From positions 1 to 9,434 of the forward strand of contig CANQCX010000064.1 of NCBI GenBank assembly GCA_947591115.1: a DNA stretch of 9,434 nt, written 5' to 3'. Source of the DNA: an uncultured Lachnospiraceae bacterium (lineage in GTDB: Bacteria > Bacillota > Clostridia > Lachnospirales > Lachnospiraceae). The position numbers and the translations under genes are program-made. The notes under the pieces were generated by a model, which had not been told where the DNA came from, made no database searches, and worked only from the letters and a program-made list of their open reading frames with translations. Below, in pieces: positions 1-6,288 of the stretch (its first letter is position 1; each line of letters opens with the position of its first letter).

Positions 1-29
1 CCGATAATAATTTTATCGTACTGCTCCAT
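1..29 (-). CDS. 5' end of a probable FAD-dependent pyridine nucleotide-disulfide oxidoreductase (partial)
   Basis: Only the first nine full codons are in the window; they read MEQYDKIII and the next codon begins GG, so it is Gly. A short polar start running into a hydrophobic beta strand and Gly is how the FAD-binding Rossmann fold of pyridine nucleotide-disulfide oxidoreductases (mercuric reductase/RclA-like) usually begins. The start is well supported: GGAGGT lies 5 bases upstream (35-40) and a promoter with TTGACA and TATGCT lies upstream of that (65-92). The gene has its own promoter, so it need not belong to the peptidase operon on its right. The family call rests on about ten residues and is an inference; that a gene starts here is much surer than its function. 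Confidence 0.5.
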
Positions 30-64
30 ACTTCACCTCCAGCCATTTTTTACATTTTTGTAAT

Positions 65-92
65 AGCATACCATATCCGCGTTGATTGTCAA
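65..92 (-). promoter_or_regulatory. Sigma-A-type promoter for the gene starting at 29
   Basis: On the minus strand a perfect -35 box TTGACA (92-87) is followed after 16 bases by TATGCT (70-65), a 4-of-6 match to TATAAT. Transcription would start near 58, giving a leader of about 29 bases that includes the GGAGGT site at 35-40. The good -35 box and short leader make this one of the two clearest promoters in the window. Confidence 0.65.
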
Positions 93-107
93 AGTAAAAG
101 TTTAAAA

Positions 108-133
108 ACTAAATCGAAAACTAAATCGAATAA
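108..133. repeat. Short tandem duplication at the peptidase stop codon
   Basis: The plus strand reads ACTAAATCGAAA and then ACTAAATCGAAT, so about 11 bases are duplicated. The second copy holds the peptidase stop codon and its last codons; the first lies just downstream of the stop. It looks like a slippage or duplication event at the gene end. Confidence 0.7.
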
Positions 134-873
134 CTCCATAGATTTTTTATCTGCGGCATCAGCTCCGGCAGGCTCCATGATTTTTCGCTGTTTTTTCTGC
201 TGTTCGGATCGCAGACGAGAATGTTCCCGTCGTCATCCGCGCCCTTTAAAACTATAAAATGTCCCGCCGTTGTAAAATCGCCCGGACGCATGGCGCAGAT
301 GATTGGCCGTCCCTCCCGCAGCGTTTTTAAGATATGCGCTTCGTCAAAGACGACTTCCTCCGGCGTCAGTCCGATGTTTTCGGCTCCTTTTGTCATCAGC
401 TCCCATGAGGAGCCGGAACCCTGCACATAAAACCCGTCCTGCTCCGCCATGACGGCGACGGCATACGGATTCCACTCCCCGTTTCCGGTCAGTCCGCAAA
501 CGACCATAGAAAGGCAGGTCGGACCGCAGCCGGTAACCGCCATAAAATCGCTGCCATAGGATTCATATCCCCAGCGCTCGTCCCATTGAAGCAGGAGCGG
601 GATTTTACCCTTTGTGATTTCTCCGGAAAGGTCGATCGTTTCATGCAGATCCTTCTTTTTCGGGTAATCCATGACAAACTCGCGCGTTTCGGGATTTTTT
701 TCCAGAAGCTCTACCAAGCTGTCGGGATAATCTTCGGATAAATTCTGCGACAGACGGATCCACTCGGTCGGAGCGTCTATTGGATGCGTTCTTGGAAAAA
801 AGCAGCCAAGCAGAATGACCAGCAGCGGAATGCTAACGAATAGAAAAATCTTTTTTTTCGTTCTTGATTTCAT
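121..873 (-). CDS. Membrane-anchored C39-type (papain-like) cysteine peptidase, probable lipoprotein
   Basis: The 250-aa product starts with a basic stretch (KSRTKKK) and a hydrophobic segment at about residues 9-26. It ends in LLGC, with Cys24 as a possible lipid-attachment site. The -2 Leu is not the usual lipobox residue, so a plain membrane anchor is also possible. The rest should lie outside the membrane. The peptidase_C39-like core is clear: Gln96 (oxyanion hole) in LLLQWDERW, catalytic Cys116 in TGCGPTC, His205 in AGHFIVL, and Asp222/Asn224 in VCDPNS. The substrate is unknown; a protein or a cell-wall peptide is possible. The start at 873 is preferred over 888 because GGAGGT (881-886) sits 7 bases upstream of it and overlaps the earlier ATG. 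The gene lies 93 bases downstream of the VanS-like kinase gene and shares an upstream 12-mer with the regulator promoter, so it is a likely output of that system. Confidence 0.85.
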   Translation of the reverse strand: MKSRTKKKIFLFVSIPLLVILLGCFFPRTHPIDAPTEWIRLSQNLSEDYPDSLVELLEKNPETREFVMDYPKKKDLHETIDLSGEITKGKIPLLLQWDERWGYESYGSDFMAVTGCGPTCLSMVVCGLTGNGEWNPYAVAVMAEQDGFYVQGSGSSWELMTKGAENIGLTPEEVVFDEAHILKTLREGRPIICAMRPGDFTTAGHFIVLKGADDDGNILVCDPNSRKNSEKSWSLPELMPQIKNLWSYSI

Positions 874-880
874 TGCAAGC

Positions 881-886
881 ACCTCC
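881..886 (-). promoter_or_regulatory. Ribosome binding site that sets the peptidase start at 873
   Basis: The minus strand reads GGAGGT, then 7 bases, then ATG at 873. The earlier in-frame ATG at 888 overlaps this site and has no good site of its own. A small hairpin (886-905) ends on the first base of the site. Confidence 0.75.
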
Positions 887-905
887 ATGCTGTTAGGTTA
901 GCATG
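886..905 (-). promoter_or_regulatory. Small hairpin abutting the peptidase ribosome binding site
   Basis: CATGCT and AGCATG form a perfect 6-base-pair stem around an 8-base loop, with a 5-mer (CTAAC) repeated in tandem at and just before the loop. The 3' arm ends on the first G of the Shine-Dalgarno sequence. This may influence ribosome access, but a 6-bp stem is short enough to be chance. Confidence 0.3.
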
Positions 906-930
906 AAAGCTTCCAAAACGTTTTTTGTTT

Positions 931-953
931 TCCTTGCAAAGTTCTTACGATTT
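931..953 (-). promoter_or_regulatory. Candidate response-regulator box upstream of the peptidase gene
   Basis: Minus-strand AAATCGTAAGAA (953-942) is identical over 12 bases to a sequence at the promoter of the VanR-like regulator (2848-2837). A degenerate second copy lies 11 bases further along: on the plus strand TTCTTACGA (942-950) and TCCTTGCAA (931-939) match at 6 of 9 positions, and all three differences are transitions. OmpR/PhoB-family regulators usually bind such direct repeats about one helical turn apart. I see no convincing -10 box at the expected place (about 904-920), so the peptidase may also be read through from the kinase gene. Confidence 0.45.
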
Positions 954-966
954 TCTGATTTTTTTC

Positions 967-2058
967 CTATCCGGCAAGCGGCAGCCGGAGCGTAAATACG
1001 ATTCTTTCGTCCGCGCTCTGGCAGGTAATCGCCCCCCCATGAAGCGTTACGATCTCCTTTGCAATGGCAAGTCCTAAGCCGGAGCCTCCGGTTTGGGAAT
1101 TTCGGGAGGAATCCACGCGGAAAAACTGTTCAAAAAGGTGCTCCCTTTGTTCTTCCGGAATCGTTTTCCCCGCGTTTTCCACTGTAATCAAAATGCCGCC
1201 GCTGCCGTCCTGCCATGCGCCCACAACAATCTCCGTATTCGGATAACAATAATTCAGCGCATTTTTAAACAGATTGTCAAACACGCGCTCCATCTTTTCC
1301 GCATCGCAGCGCAGCATCAGTCCCTCCGCCATGTTCGTCCGGTATGTAACGTCTTTTTCCGCAAAAATCGGTGCAAATTCATAGAGCATCTGCTCCAGCA
1401 TCATGGTAAGGTTGATATTGGAATACACCAGCGTCATGTGGGAAAGATTATATCTTGTCACTTCAAAAAAGTCGTTGATCAGATCCTCCAGCCGCTGTGC
1501 CTTTTTTAACGCAATTCCCAGATATTTTGCGCGTATCTGCTCCTCAATCTGTTTTTCCTCGGTCAGCAGCGTCAGATAGCCGATAACCGAGGTCAGCGGC
1601 GTCTTTAGGTCATGCGCCATATAAACGATCATGTCGTTTTTCCGCTGCTCGGCCTCCCGCGTTTTGTTCTGCTCCGTTTTCATATTCCAGAGGATCGCGT
1701 TCAACTGGTTTTCCACGACCTGAAGCGGCGCCGGCAGCACGATATAGGGCGCGTTTCCTGCCGCGATGCCGCTGACCGCCTGTGTGATCAGCTCCATCAT
1801 ACGGGCAATGCGGAAAAAATGGATCAGGGTAATGACCACGCAGCCGACCAGCAGACAGAACCAGAAAATGCCAAACCACTCTACATGCAGAAAATGGATG
1901 AACGGATAAAGCGGATCGTTGAAATACCAGATCCGGTCGGAGCAGAACAGATACCCCACCAGAGAAGCAAACAGTACCACGATGGTATAGATCATGATCT
2001 GCATTAAAAAACTGCGGATCAGATTTTTGGAAACCTCCTGCTTTACGGTTGTATACAT
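967..2058 (-). CDS. VanS-like sensor histidine kinase
   Basis: A 363-aa membrane kinase that would autophosphorylate on His and pass the phosphate to the regulator encoded just before it. Two membrane segments (about residues 16-37 and 60-81) enclose an external loop of only some 22 residues. Such a short loop suggests sensing at or within the membrane. A HAMP-like linker follows, then the H box with His149 in YMAHDLKTPLTS, the N box at 260-268 (FDNLFKNAL), a VanS-style G1 box VENAGKTIP (293-301) and the G2 box GGSGLGLAI (324-332). The H box and the overall layout are of the VanS type, but this gives family, not drug specificity, because no van ligase is nearby. The start is 2 bases after the regulator stop, and its GGAGG site lies in the last regulator codons, so translation is probably coupled. 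Confidence 0.9.
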   Translation of the reverse strand: MYTTVKQEVSKNLIRSFLMQIMIYTIVVLFASLVGYLFCSDRIWYFNDPLYPFIHFLHVEWFGIFWFCLLVGCVVITLIHFFRIARMMELITQAVSGIAAGNAPYIVLPAPLQVVENQLNAILWNMKTEQNKTREAEQRKNDMIVYMAHDLKTPLTSVIGYLTLLTEEKQIEEQIRAKYLGIALKKAQRLEDLINDFFEVTRYNLSHMTLVYSNINLTMMLEQMLYEFAPIFAEKDVTYRTNMAEGLMLRCDAEKMERVFDNLFKNALNYCYPNTEIVVGAWQDGSGGILITVENAGKTIPEEQREHLFEQFFRVDSSRNSQTGGSGLGLAIAKEIVTLHGGAITCQSADERIVFTLRLPLAG

Positions 2059-2060
2059 TT

Positions 2061-2762
2061 TTATTCCTCCATTTTATAGCCGATCCCCCAGACCGTCTTA
2101 ATGAACTTCGGTTTCCGCGCATCTTCATGCAGTTTTTCCCGAATCCGCGCAATATGCGCCATGACCGTATTGTTGCTGTCAAAATATTTTTCCTTCCACA
2201 CTTCCTCAAACAGCAGTTCCGTCGGTATGACCTGTCCCAGATGCCGGCACAGATATAAAACAATGGAAAATTCGATCGGCGTAAAAAAGATTTCTTCCCC
2301 GTACAGACTGCATTTGTGGTCGTTTGCGCTGATCTCCAGTCCCCGTATATTATAGACATCCGTCTTCTTTGGCTCCAACGCCTGATTATAGGTCTCCGCC
2401 CGCCGAAGCTGCGCTTTGATCCGCGCCATGACCTCAAGCGGATGAAACGGTTTTGTAATATAATCATCCGCGCCGAGCGTCATTCCGGTAATTTTATCTT
2501 CATTTTCGATCTTTGCCGTCAGCATGAGGATCGGGAAAAACCATTTTTTCCGGATTTCCCTGCACAGCGAAAAGCCGTCCGTATCCGGAAGCATCACGTC
2601 CAGCAGCGCCAGATCGATATGGTTTTTTTGAATGCATTCCAATACCCCTTGCGCGGAATAAAATTTATGTACGCAGTAGCCGTCATTGTTTAGATACAAT
2701 TCCAGAAGATCCGTAATCTCCTTTTCATCATCTACGACCAGAATCTGTTTGGTGCCGCTCAT
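2061..2762 (-). CDS. VanR-like OmpR/PhoB-family response regulator
   Basis: A 233-aa cytoplasmic transcription factor. The receiver domain (about 5-120) has the acidic pair Asp11/Asp12, phospho-acceptor Asp55 in LALLDVMLPD, Thr82 and Lys104 (YITKPF). A winged-helix DNA-binding domain covers about 130-231 and ends in the typical TVWGIGYKME. It pairs with the kinase gene that follows after 2 bases. The start at 2762 is chosen because AGGAGG (2767-2772) precedes it by 4 bases. The next in-frame ATG upstream (2804) has no binding site and would sit at or before the transcription start predicted from the -10 box at 2810-2815. A 12-base motif beside its own promoter also occurs upstream of the peptidase, which suggests autoregulation plus control of that gene. 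Confidence 0.92.
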   Translation of the reverse strand: MSGTKQILVVDDEKEITDLLELYLNNDGYCVHKFYSAQGVLECIQKNHIDLALLDVMLPDTDGFSLCREIRKKWFFPILMLTAKIENEDKITGMTLGADDYITKPFHPLEVMARIKAQLRRAETYNQALEPKKTDVYNIRGLEISANDHKCSLYGEEIFFTPIEFSIVLYLCRHLGQVIPTELLFEEVWKEKYFDSNNTVMAHIARIREKLHEDARKPKFIKTVWGIGYKMEE

Positions 2763-2766
2763 ACTG

Positions 2767-2772
2767 CCTCCT
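2767..2772 (-). promoter_or_regulatory. Ribosome binding site that sets the regulator start at 2762
   Basis: Perfect AGGAGG on the minus strand, 4 bases before the ATG at 2762. The spacing is slightly short, but no other in-frame start has any comparable site. Confidence 0.75.
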
Positions 2773-2809
2773 CTTTTGCGATCATTTCTTTCGGCGTCCG
2801 CCATACCTG

Positions 2810-2838
2810 ATTATACCATAATCCCCATCGGCGGATTT
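2810..2838 (-). promoter_or_regulatory. Promoter of the regulator-kinase operon (extended -10)
   Basis: Minus strand TATAAT (2815-2810) is preceded by TGG, which makes an extended -10 element. The sequence 17 bases further upstream is AAATCC, a poor -35 box. A perfect -10 with a poor -35 fits an activator-dependent promoter, and the candidate regulator box (2837-2848) overlaps the -35 position. Transcription would begin near 2803, with a leader of about 40 bases. Confidence 0.65.
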
Positions 2839-2848
2839 CTTACGATTT
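2837..2848 (-). promoter_or_regulatory. Candidate autoregulatory response-regulator box
   Basis: AAATCGTAAGAA on the minus strand is an exact copy of the 12-mer upstream of the peptidase gene. Its near end is 75 bases upstream of the regulator ATG, against 69 for the peptidase copy, and it overlaps the -35 position. A second half-site is poor here; the closest candidate, TCATGAAA just upstream on the minus strand, is out of the expected 10-11 base register. Confidence 0.45.
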
Positions 2849-2888
2849 CATGATATTTTCCAATGACAAACGCCGAAATTGTTTTCTT

Positions 2889-3878
2889 TTATAACACGAT
2901 ATTGTCTTGATTTAGGGAGCCGTTTTCGTAGTCCTTTGCATTGGAAAGCGTTGTGCGGCTGATCGCGGAAAGCGCTTCTTCGGTAAAAAACGCCTGATGC
3001 GACGTTACAATGACATTGGGAAAGGACAAAAGCCTTGCAACTACCGAGCTTTCCAGAATATCATCCTCGCGGTTTTCAAATACATTTTCCCGTTCCTCCT
3101 CATAAACATCCAGTCCTACCCCATGGAATTTATGGTTCCGAATGCTTGCAATGAGGTCGTCCGTATCGACCAGTTCTCCGCGCGACGTATTGATCAGCAC
3201 AGCGTCCTGTTTCATCCTCGCAATGCTTTCTTTATTTATCATGTGATAATTCTCGATTGTCAGCGGACAGTGCAAGGAAATTAAATCACTATTTGATAAA
3301 ACCTCTCCCAATTCCATATATTCGACAAATTCCAGCGAGGAATTCGGGTATTTATCGTAAGCAATGACGCGCATTCCAAAGCCGCGGCAGATTTTCGCCA
3401 TTGCCGCGCCGATCTTTCCGGTTCCGATGATCCCTGCCGTACGCCCATGAAAATTGATTCCCATCAGGCCGACCAGACTGAAATTGTTTTCCCGTACCTT
3501 GATGTACTCCTTATGGATCCTGCGGTTGACCGCCATTGCCAGCGCCATCGCATGCTCCGCAACCGCCTCCGGAGAATATCCCGGCACGCGAAGCACCGTA
3601 ATTTTCAGCTCCTTCGCCGCTTTTAGATCTACATTGTTAAATCCGGCGCAGCGCATGAGCAAAAGTCCGACGCCCGCGTCCGCCAGCTCCTTTAATACGT
3701 CGGCGTCCAACTGGGAGCTGACAAACGCGCAGACGGCGTCGTAGCCTTTAGCAAGCGCTGCCGTCCGCACCGAAATATCCGCCGTCAGATATTCAATTTC
3801 TATGTCCGGATCGTTTTTCCGCTCTTTTTCAAACGAATCAATGTCATACGGTTTTGCGTCATAAAACAAGATTTTCAT
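2889..3878 (-). CDS. ldhA: D-lactate dehydrogenase (D-2-hydroxyacid dehydrogenase family)
   Basis: A 329-aa cytoplasmic enzyme that would reduce pyruvate to D-lactate with NADH, regenerating NAD+ in fermentation. The length is normal for the family. The NAD site is GTGKIG (152-157) with Asp175 after the second strand, which favours NADH over NADPH. The catalytic set is Arg233 (NTSRGELVD), Asp257, Glu262 (DVYEEE) and His294 (TSHQAFF), all offset by two from the Lactobacillus D-LDH numbering as I recall it. MRCAGFNNVD (75-84) is also typical. VanH is a relative, but no van ligase is present, so a fermentative role is more likely. The start at 3878 has AGAGGT 7 bases upstream; the longer frame from 3914 has none and begins in a hairpin loop. 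It lies 67 bases after the alpha-galactosidase gene. Another 2-hydroxyacid substrate cannot be excluded. Confidence 0.88.
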   Translation of the reverse strand: MKILFYDAKPYDIDSFEKERKNDPDIEIEYLTADISVRTAALAKGYDAVCAFVSSQLDADVLKELADAGVGLLLMRCAGFNNVDLKAAKELKITVLRVPGYSPEAVAEHAMALAMAVNRRIHKEYIKVRENNFSLVGLMGINFHGRTAGIIGTGKIGAAMAKICRGFGMRVIAYDKYPNSSLEFVEYMELGEVLSNSDLISLHCPLTIENYHMINKESIARMKQDAVLINTSRGELVDTDDLIASIRNHKFHGVGLDVYEEERENVFENREDDILESSVVARLLSFPNVIVTSHQAFFTEEALSAISRTTLSNAKDYENGSLNQDNIVL

Positions 3879-3880
3879 AA

Positions 3881-3934
3881 AAAATACCTCTTTTTTGGTT
3901 TTTGCTTTTAGCATCCCAAAAAAAGAGGTATTTT
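3881..3934 (-). terminator. Long inverted repeat: operon terminator or attenuator containing the ldhA ribosome binding site
   Basis: Two arms, 3881-3898 and 3916-3934, are complementary over 18 base pairs with a single extra A in one arm; the loop is 17 bases. In the minus-strand transcript the layout is an A-rich lead-in, a core CCUCUUUUUUUGG pairing with CCAAAAAAGAGG, then UAUUUUUU. This resembles an intrinsic terminator ending the galactoside operon, and it could also work in the plus direction. Its 3' arm contains AGAGGT (3886-3891), the ribosome binding site of the dehydrogenase, and the ATG begins 2 bases after the stem. The same fold therefore hides that site. The stem is A/U-rich, so its termination strength is uncertain. 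Confidence 0.6.
3886..3891 (-). promoter_or_regulatory. Ribosome binding site that sets the ldhA start at 3878
   Basis: Minus-strand AGAGGT, 7 bases from the ATG. It lies wholly inside the 3' arm of the inverted repeat at 3881-3934, so it is available only when that fold is open. Confidence 0.7.
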
Positions 3935-3944
3935 ATTCTGTTTC

Positions 3945-3950
3945 ATTATA
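3945..3950 (-). promoter_or_regulatory. Possible -10 box for ldhA
   Basis: Minus-strand TATAAT overlaps the alpha-galactosidase stop codon. The -35 position (17 bases upstream) reads ACGACT, which is poor, and there is no TG extension. If used, transcription would start near 3938 and the RNA would begin just before the inverted repeat. There is no room for a promoter between the inverted repeat and the ldhA ATG. Confidence 0.3.
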
Positions 3951-6288
3951 TTTCTTCCATAAAATACAGTCGTGCGCCAAAATCCTGAAAATAACGTACT
4001 TCCTCGTTGTAGCCGGTCGCGGCAAATCCCTGTTTCAGCTTGACGCCGCCGTACATCAGCGTTCCGCCGGAAAGCACATAATCCTCTTTTTCTCCCGGCA
4101 TGGTCACAAATTTTGCGATCACATTGTGCAGCAGGGAATCCTGTTTGACATGCACCGGAGCCGCCGTATTGACCAGATCGCCGAAATTTTTGATGTTATA
4201 TCTTAAATCTCGATTAAAGAAATGATATTTTTTCGCCTCGTCCAGTCCTTTCGCCTTATACTGTTCAAACTGCGTATTTGGCTGCACCAGCTCCTGCATC
4301 AGCATTCCCACCGCCTTTTTCCGATCCGAAGAAACGCATGTCCATTCATGGATGTTGCCGTTTCTTCCGCGATAAAAGCTGCCCTTCTGCAATACCTCCC
4401 GCCATTCCTTGTACAAAGAGATCTGCGCTTTGATTTCGGCAAGATCTTCTTTGTTCATATCGCAAAGGTTGCATTCATAGCCGCATACGCCAAACGCGGC
4501 AACCGCAAAGCGGGTGGAAAGCGGTGTAACGCGCAGCGTCTGGTGATTCGGACATGCCGATACATGCGCGCTGACCACCGACATCGGATAACCGTAGCTG
4601 TAGCCGGTCTGCCCGTTGACGCGGTACAGCGCATCCGTATCATCGCTTGCCCAGATCTGCGGAAAATAACACAGGATTCCCAGATCAAACCGGTTGCCTC
4701 CCGCAGCGCAGCCTTCGAATAAAATCTTCGGGAAACGCGAGGTCAGCGTATCCATCATGCGGTACAGTCCCATGATATAACGGTGTCCGACCTCCTGCTG
4801 GCGCTCCGGCGGCAGATAACTCGAATAATAATCGGAAAAAATCCGGTTCATATCCCATTTCACATAGGCAATATTTGCGGAAGAAAAGACGTTTGTCATC
4901 TGCTCGATCAGATAATCGACCACGACAGGATTGGCAAGATCTAAAATCCTCTGGTTTCTCCCTTCCGAATGCGGTTTTCCCGGAATCTCCATTACCCAGT
5001 CCGGATGCTTCCGGTAAAGCTCGCTGTTGACGTTGACCATCTCCGGCTCCACCCAGATACCGAAATCCATTCCAAGATCGTTGATTTTTTTAGCAAGTCC
5101 GGCAAGTCCGTTCGGAAGTTTTTTGGAATTGACCTCCCAGTCGCCAAGCGACTGCGTATCGTCGTCCCTTGTTCCAAACCACCCGTCGTCCATAACAAAC
5201 AGTTCGATTCCGACCTCTTTGCCCGCTTTTGCCAGCTTTAACAGTTTGCTTTCGTTGATATCAAAATACGCCGCCTCCCAGCTGTTCAGCAGTATGGGAC
5301 GCACTTTATCCCTCCATTCGCCGCGCACAATGCATTTGCGTATAAAGGAATGCATTCTCTGGCTCATACCGTTAAATCCGTCCATAGAAAACGTCATGAC
5401 CGCTTCCGGCGCCTCAAAGCTTTCCTCCGGCTCCAGCCGAAAACAAAACGACTGCGGATTGATTCCGGTTACGATGCGCGTCTTCCGGTAACCGCTTACC
5501 TCCGCCGCTTCATAGTGGTTTCCGCTGTAGATCAGATGAAAGCCGTAGCACGCTCCCGCATCCTCTCCGGTGGTTTCCTCGGACAGCATGACAAACGGAT
5601 TGGCGCGGTTCGAGGAGCTTCCGGTATAGGACGCATTGACATGCTTTCCTGCCGTAAGGCGTACGTCGTGCCGCTGCATTTCCCTTGCCCAGCTTCCGTT
5701 AAATGTCGATAGGACAAATCCGTCCGTTTCAAAATCGATCTGCAGGCTCATCAAGCGCGTCAGCTGCACCGCTTCGTTTCCGGTATTGATCAGCTTTGCC
5801 GAACGGGAGATCACGTCGTACTCCTCAAACACATAGTAGTGAAGCTCCAAAGTCAGCGGATAACCGGCATCCTTTAACGTAATGACCAGCTCCTGCACGT
5901 TCTGGTTCTCTTCGTAGGAAGAAGGAAGCGTTGCAAACGGCTGTTTTCCTTCCAGAATCTGCGCGCTGTCAAACAAAAAATCCGACGTATAGCTGCCGTC
6001 CGCATGGATGACCTCCACAAACGGCTCGCGGATATCTCCCTTTCCGTACGAAGACATTTCCAGCCGCATATCCTCCAGAGAAAACTGCGGGACGCTGCTG
6101 TTATACGTATTGGTATTGCCGGGTGCGAAGGCATGTTCCTCCGCCAATGCCTCCGCCTCCGCTTTGCTGTCTATGGAAATACGGTTTCCATAATACAAAT
6201 GCTCTAAATGTCCGGTTTCCAGCAGCCGGAAAAGATAGGACGTATGCGCGGTTTCCAATACCCATATTCCATCTAATTGACGTATCAT
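3946..6288 (-). CDS. GH36 alpha-galactosidase
   Basis: A 780-aa retaining glycosidase that removes terminal alpha-linked galactose (melibiose, raffinose family, other alpha-galactosides). There is no signal peptide, so it acts on imported sugars in the cytoplasm. The layout is that of the bacterial GH36 tetrameric enzymes: an N-terminal beta-sandwich (to about 320), a (beta/alpha)8 barrel (about 330-690) and a small C-terminal beta domain. Family motifs seen are LLNSWEA (333-339), FVMDDGWFGTR (364-374), the nucleophile Asp479 in VKWDMNR, and the acid/base Asp549 in WASDDTDA. These are one residue off the numbering I recall for Geobacillus AgaA (478/548). The ATG overlaps the symporter stop by 4 bases (ATGA, 6285-6288), so translation is coupled to transport. 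The specific alpha-galactoside is not shown by the sequence. Confidence 0.95.
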   Translation of the reverse strand: MIRQLDGIWVLETAHTSYLFRLLETGHLEHLYYGNRISIDSKAEAEALAEEHAFAPGNTNTYNSSVPQFSLEDMRLEMSSYGKGDIREPFVEVIHADGSYTSDFLFDSAQILEGKQPFATLPSSYEENQNVQELVITLKDAGYPLTLELHYYVFEEYDVISRSAKLINTGNEAVQLTRLMSLQIDFETDGFVLSTFNGSWAREMQRHDVRLTAGKHVNASYTGSSSNRANPFVMLSEETTGEDAGACYGFHLIYSGNHYEAAEVSGYRKTRIVTGINPQSFCFRLEPEESFEAPEAVMTFSMDGFNGMSQRMHSFIRKCIVRGEWRDKVRPILLNSWEAAYFDINESKLLKLAKAGKEVGIELFVMDDGWFGTRDDDTQSLGDWEVNSKKLPNGLAGLAKKINDLGMDFGIWVEPEMVNVNSELYRKHPDWVMEIPGKPHSEGRNQRILDLANPVVVDYLIEQMTNVFSSANIAYVKWDMNRIFSDYYSSYLPPERQQEVGHRYIMGLYRMMDTLTSRFPKILFEGCAAGGNRFDLGILCYFPQIWASDDTDALYRVNGQTGYSYGYPMSVVSAHVSACPNHQTLRVTPLSTRFAVAAFGVCGYECNLCDMNKEDLAEIKAQISLYKEWREVLQKGSFYRGRNGNIHEWTCVSSDRKKAVGMLMQELVQPNTQFEQYKAKGLDEAKKYHFFNRDLRYNIKNFGDLVNTAAPVHVKQDSLLHNVIAKFVTMPGEKEDYVLSGGTLMYGGVKLKQGFAATGYNEEVRYFQDFGARLYFMEEI

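Noticed and set aside
915..924. AAAACGTTTT palindrome before the peptidase gene
   Set aside because: Ten-base A/T-rich palindrome with no second copy in the other leaders; too weak to call an operator.
1610..2467. A 285-codon open frame on the minus strand spanning the regulator-kinase junction
   Set aside because: It overlaps two well-supported genes in another frame, its translation is rich in Arg, Gly and Trp with no recognisable domain, and it has no ribosome binding site.
2789..2878. An 8-bp inverted repeat (TTTCGGCG / CGCCGAAA) flanking the regulator promoter, with a third TCGGCG at 2828-2833
   Set aside because: The arms are short and about 75 bases apart, and CGGCG words are common in this sequence, so chance is the best explanation.
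121..3878. A vancomycin-resistance (van) cluster
   Set aside because: VanR/VanS-like proteins and a VanH-related dehydrogenase are present, but there is no VanA/B/C-type ligase, VanX or VanY in the window, and the dehydrogenase lies upstream of the regulator with a different leader.
3879..3945. A Rex (NADH-responsive) operator upstream of the D-lactate dehydrogenase
   Set aside because: I looked for a TTGTGA...TCACAA-like palindrome in the gap and found none; the inverted repeat there has a different sequence and a 17-base loop.
4222..4722. Plus-strand open frames inside the alpha-galactosidase gene and others elsewhere on the plus strand
   Set aside because: They lie opposite strongly conserved coding sequence, lack start signals and show shadow-like compositions. 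I see no evidence for plus-strand genes.
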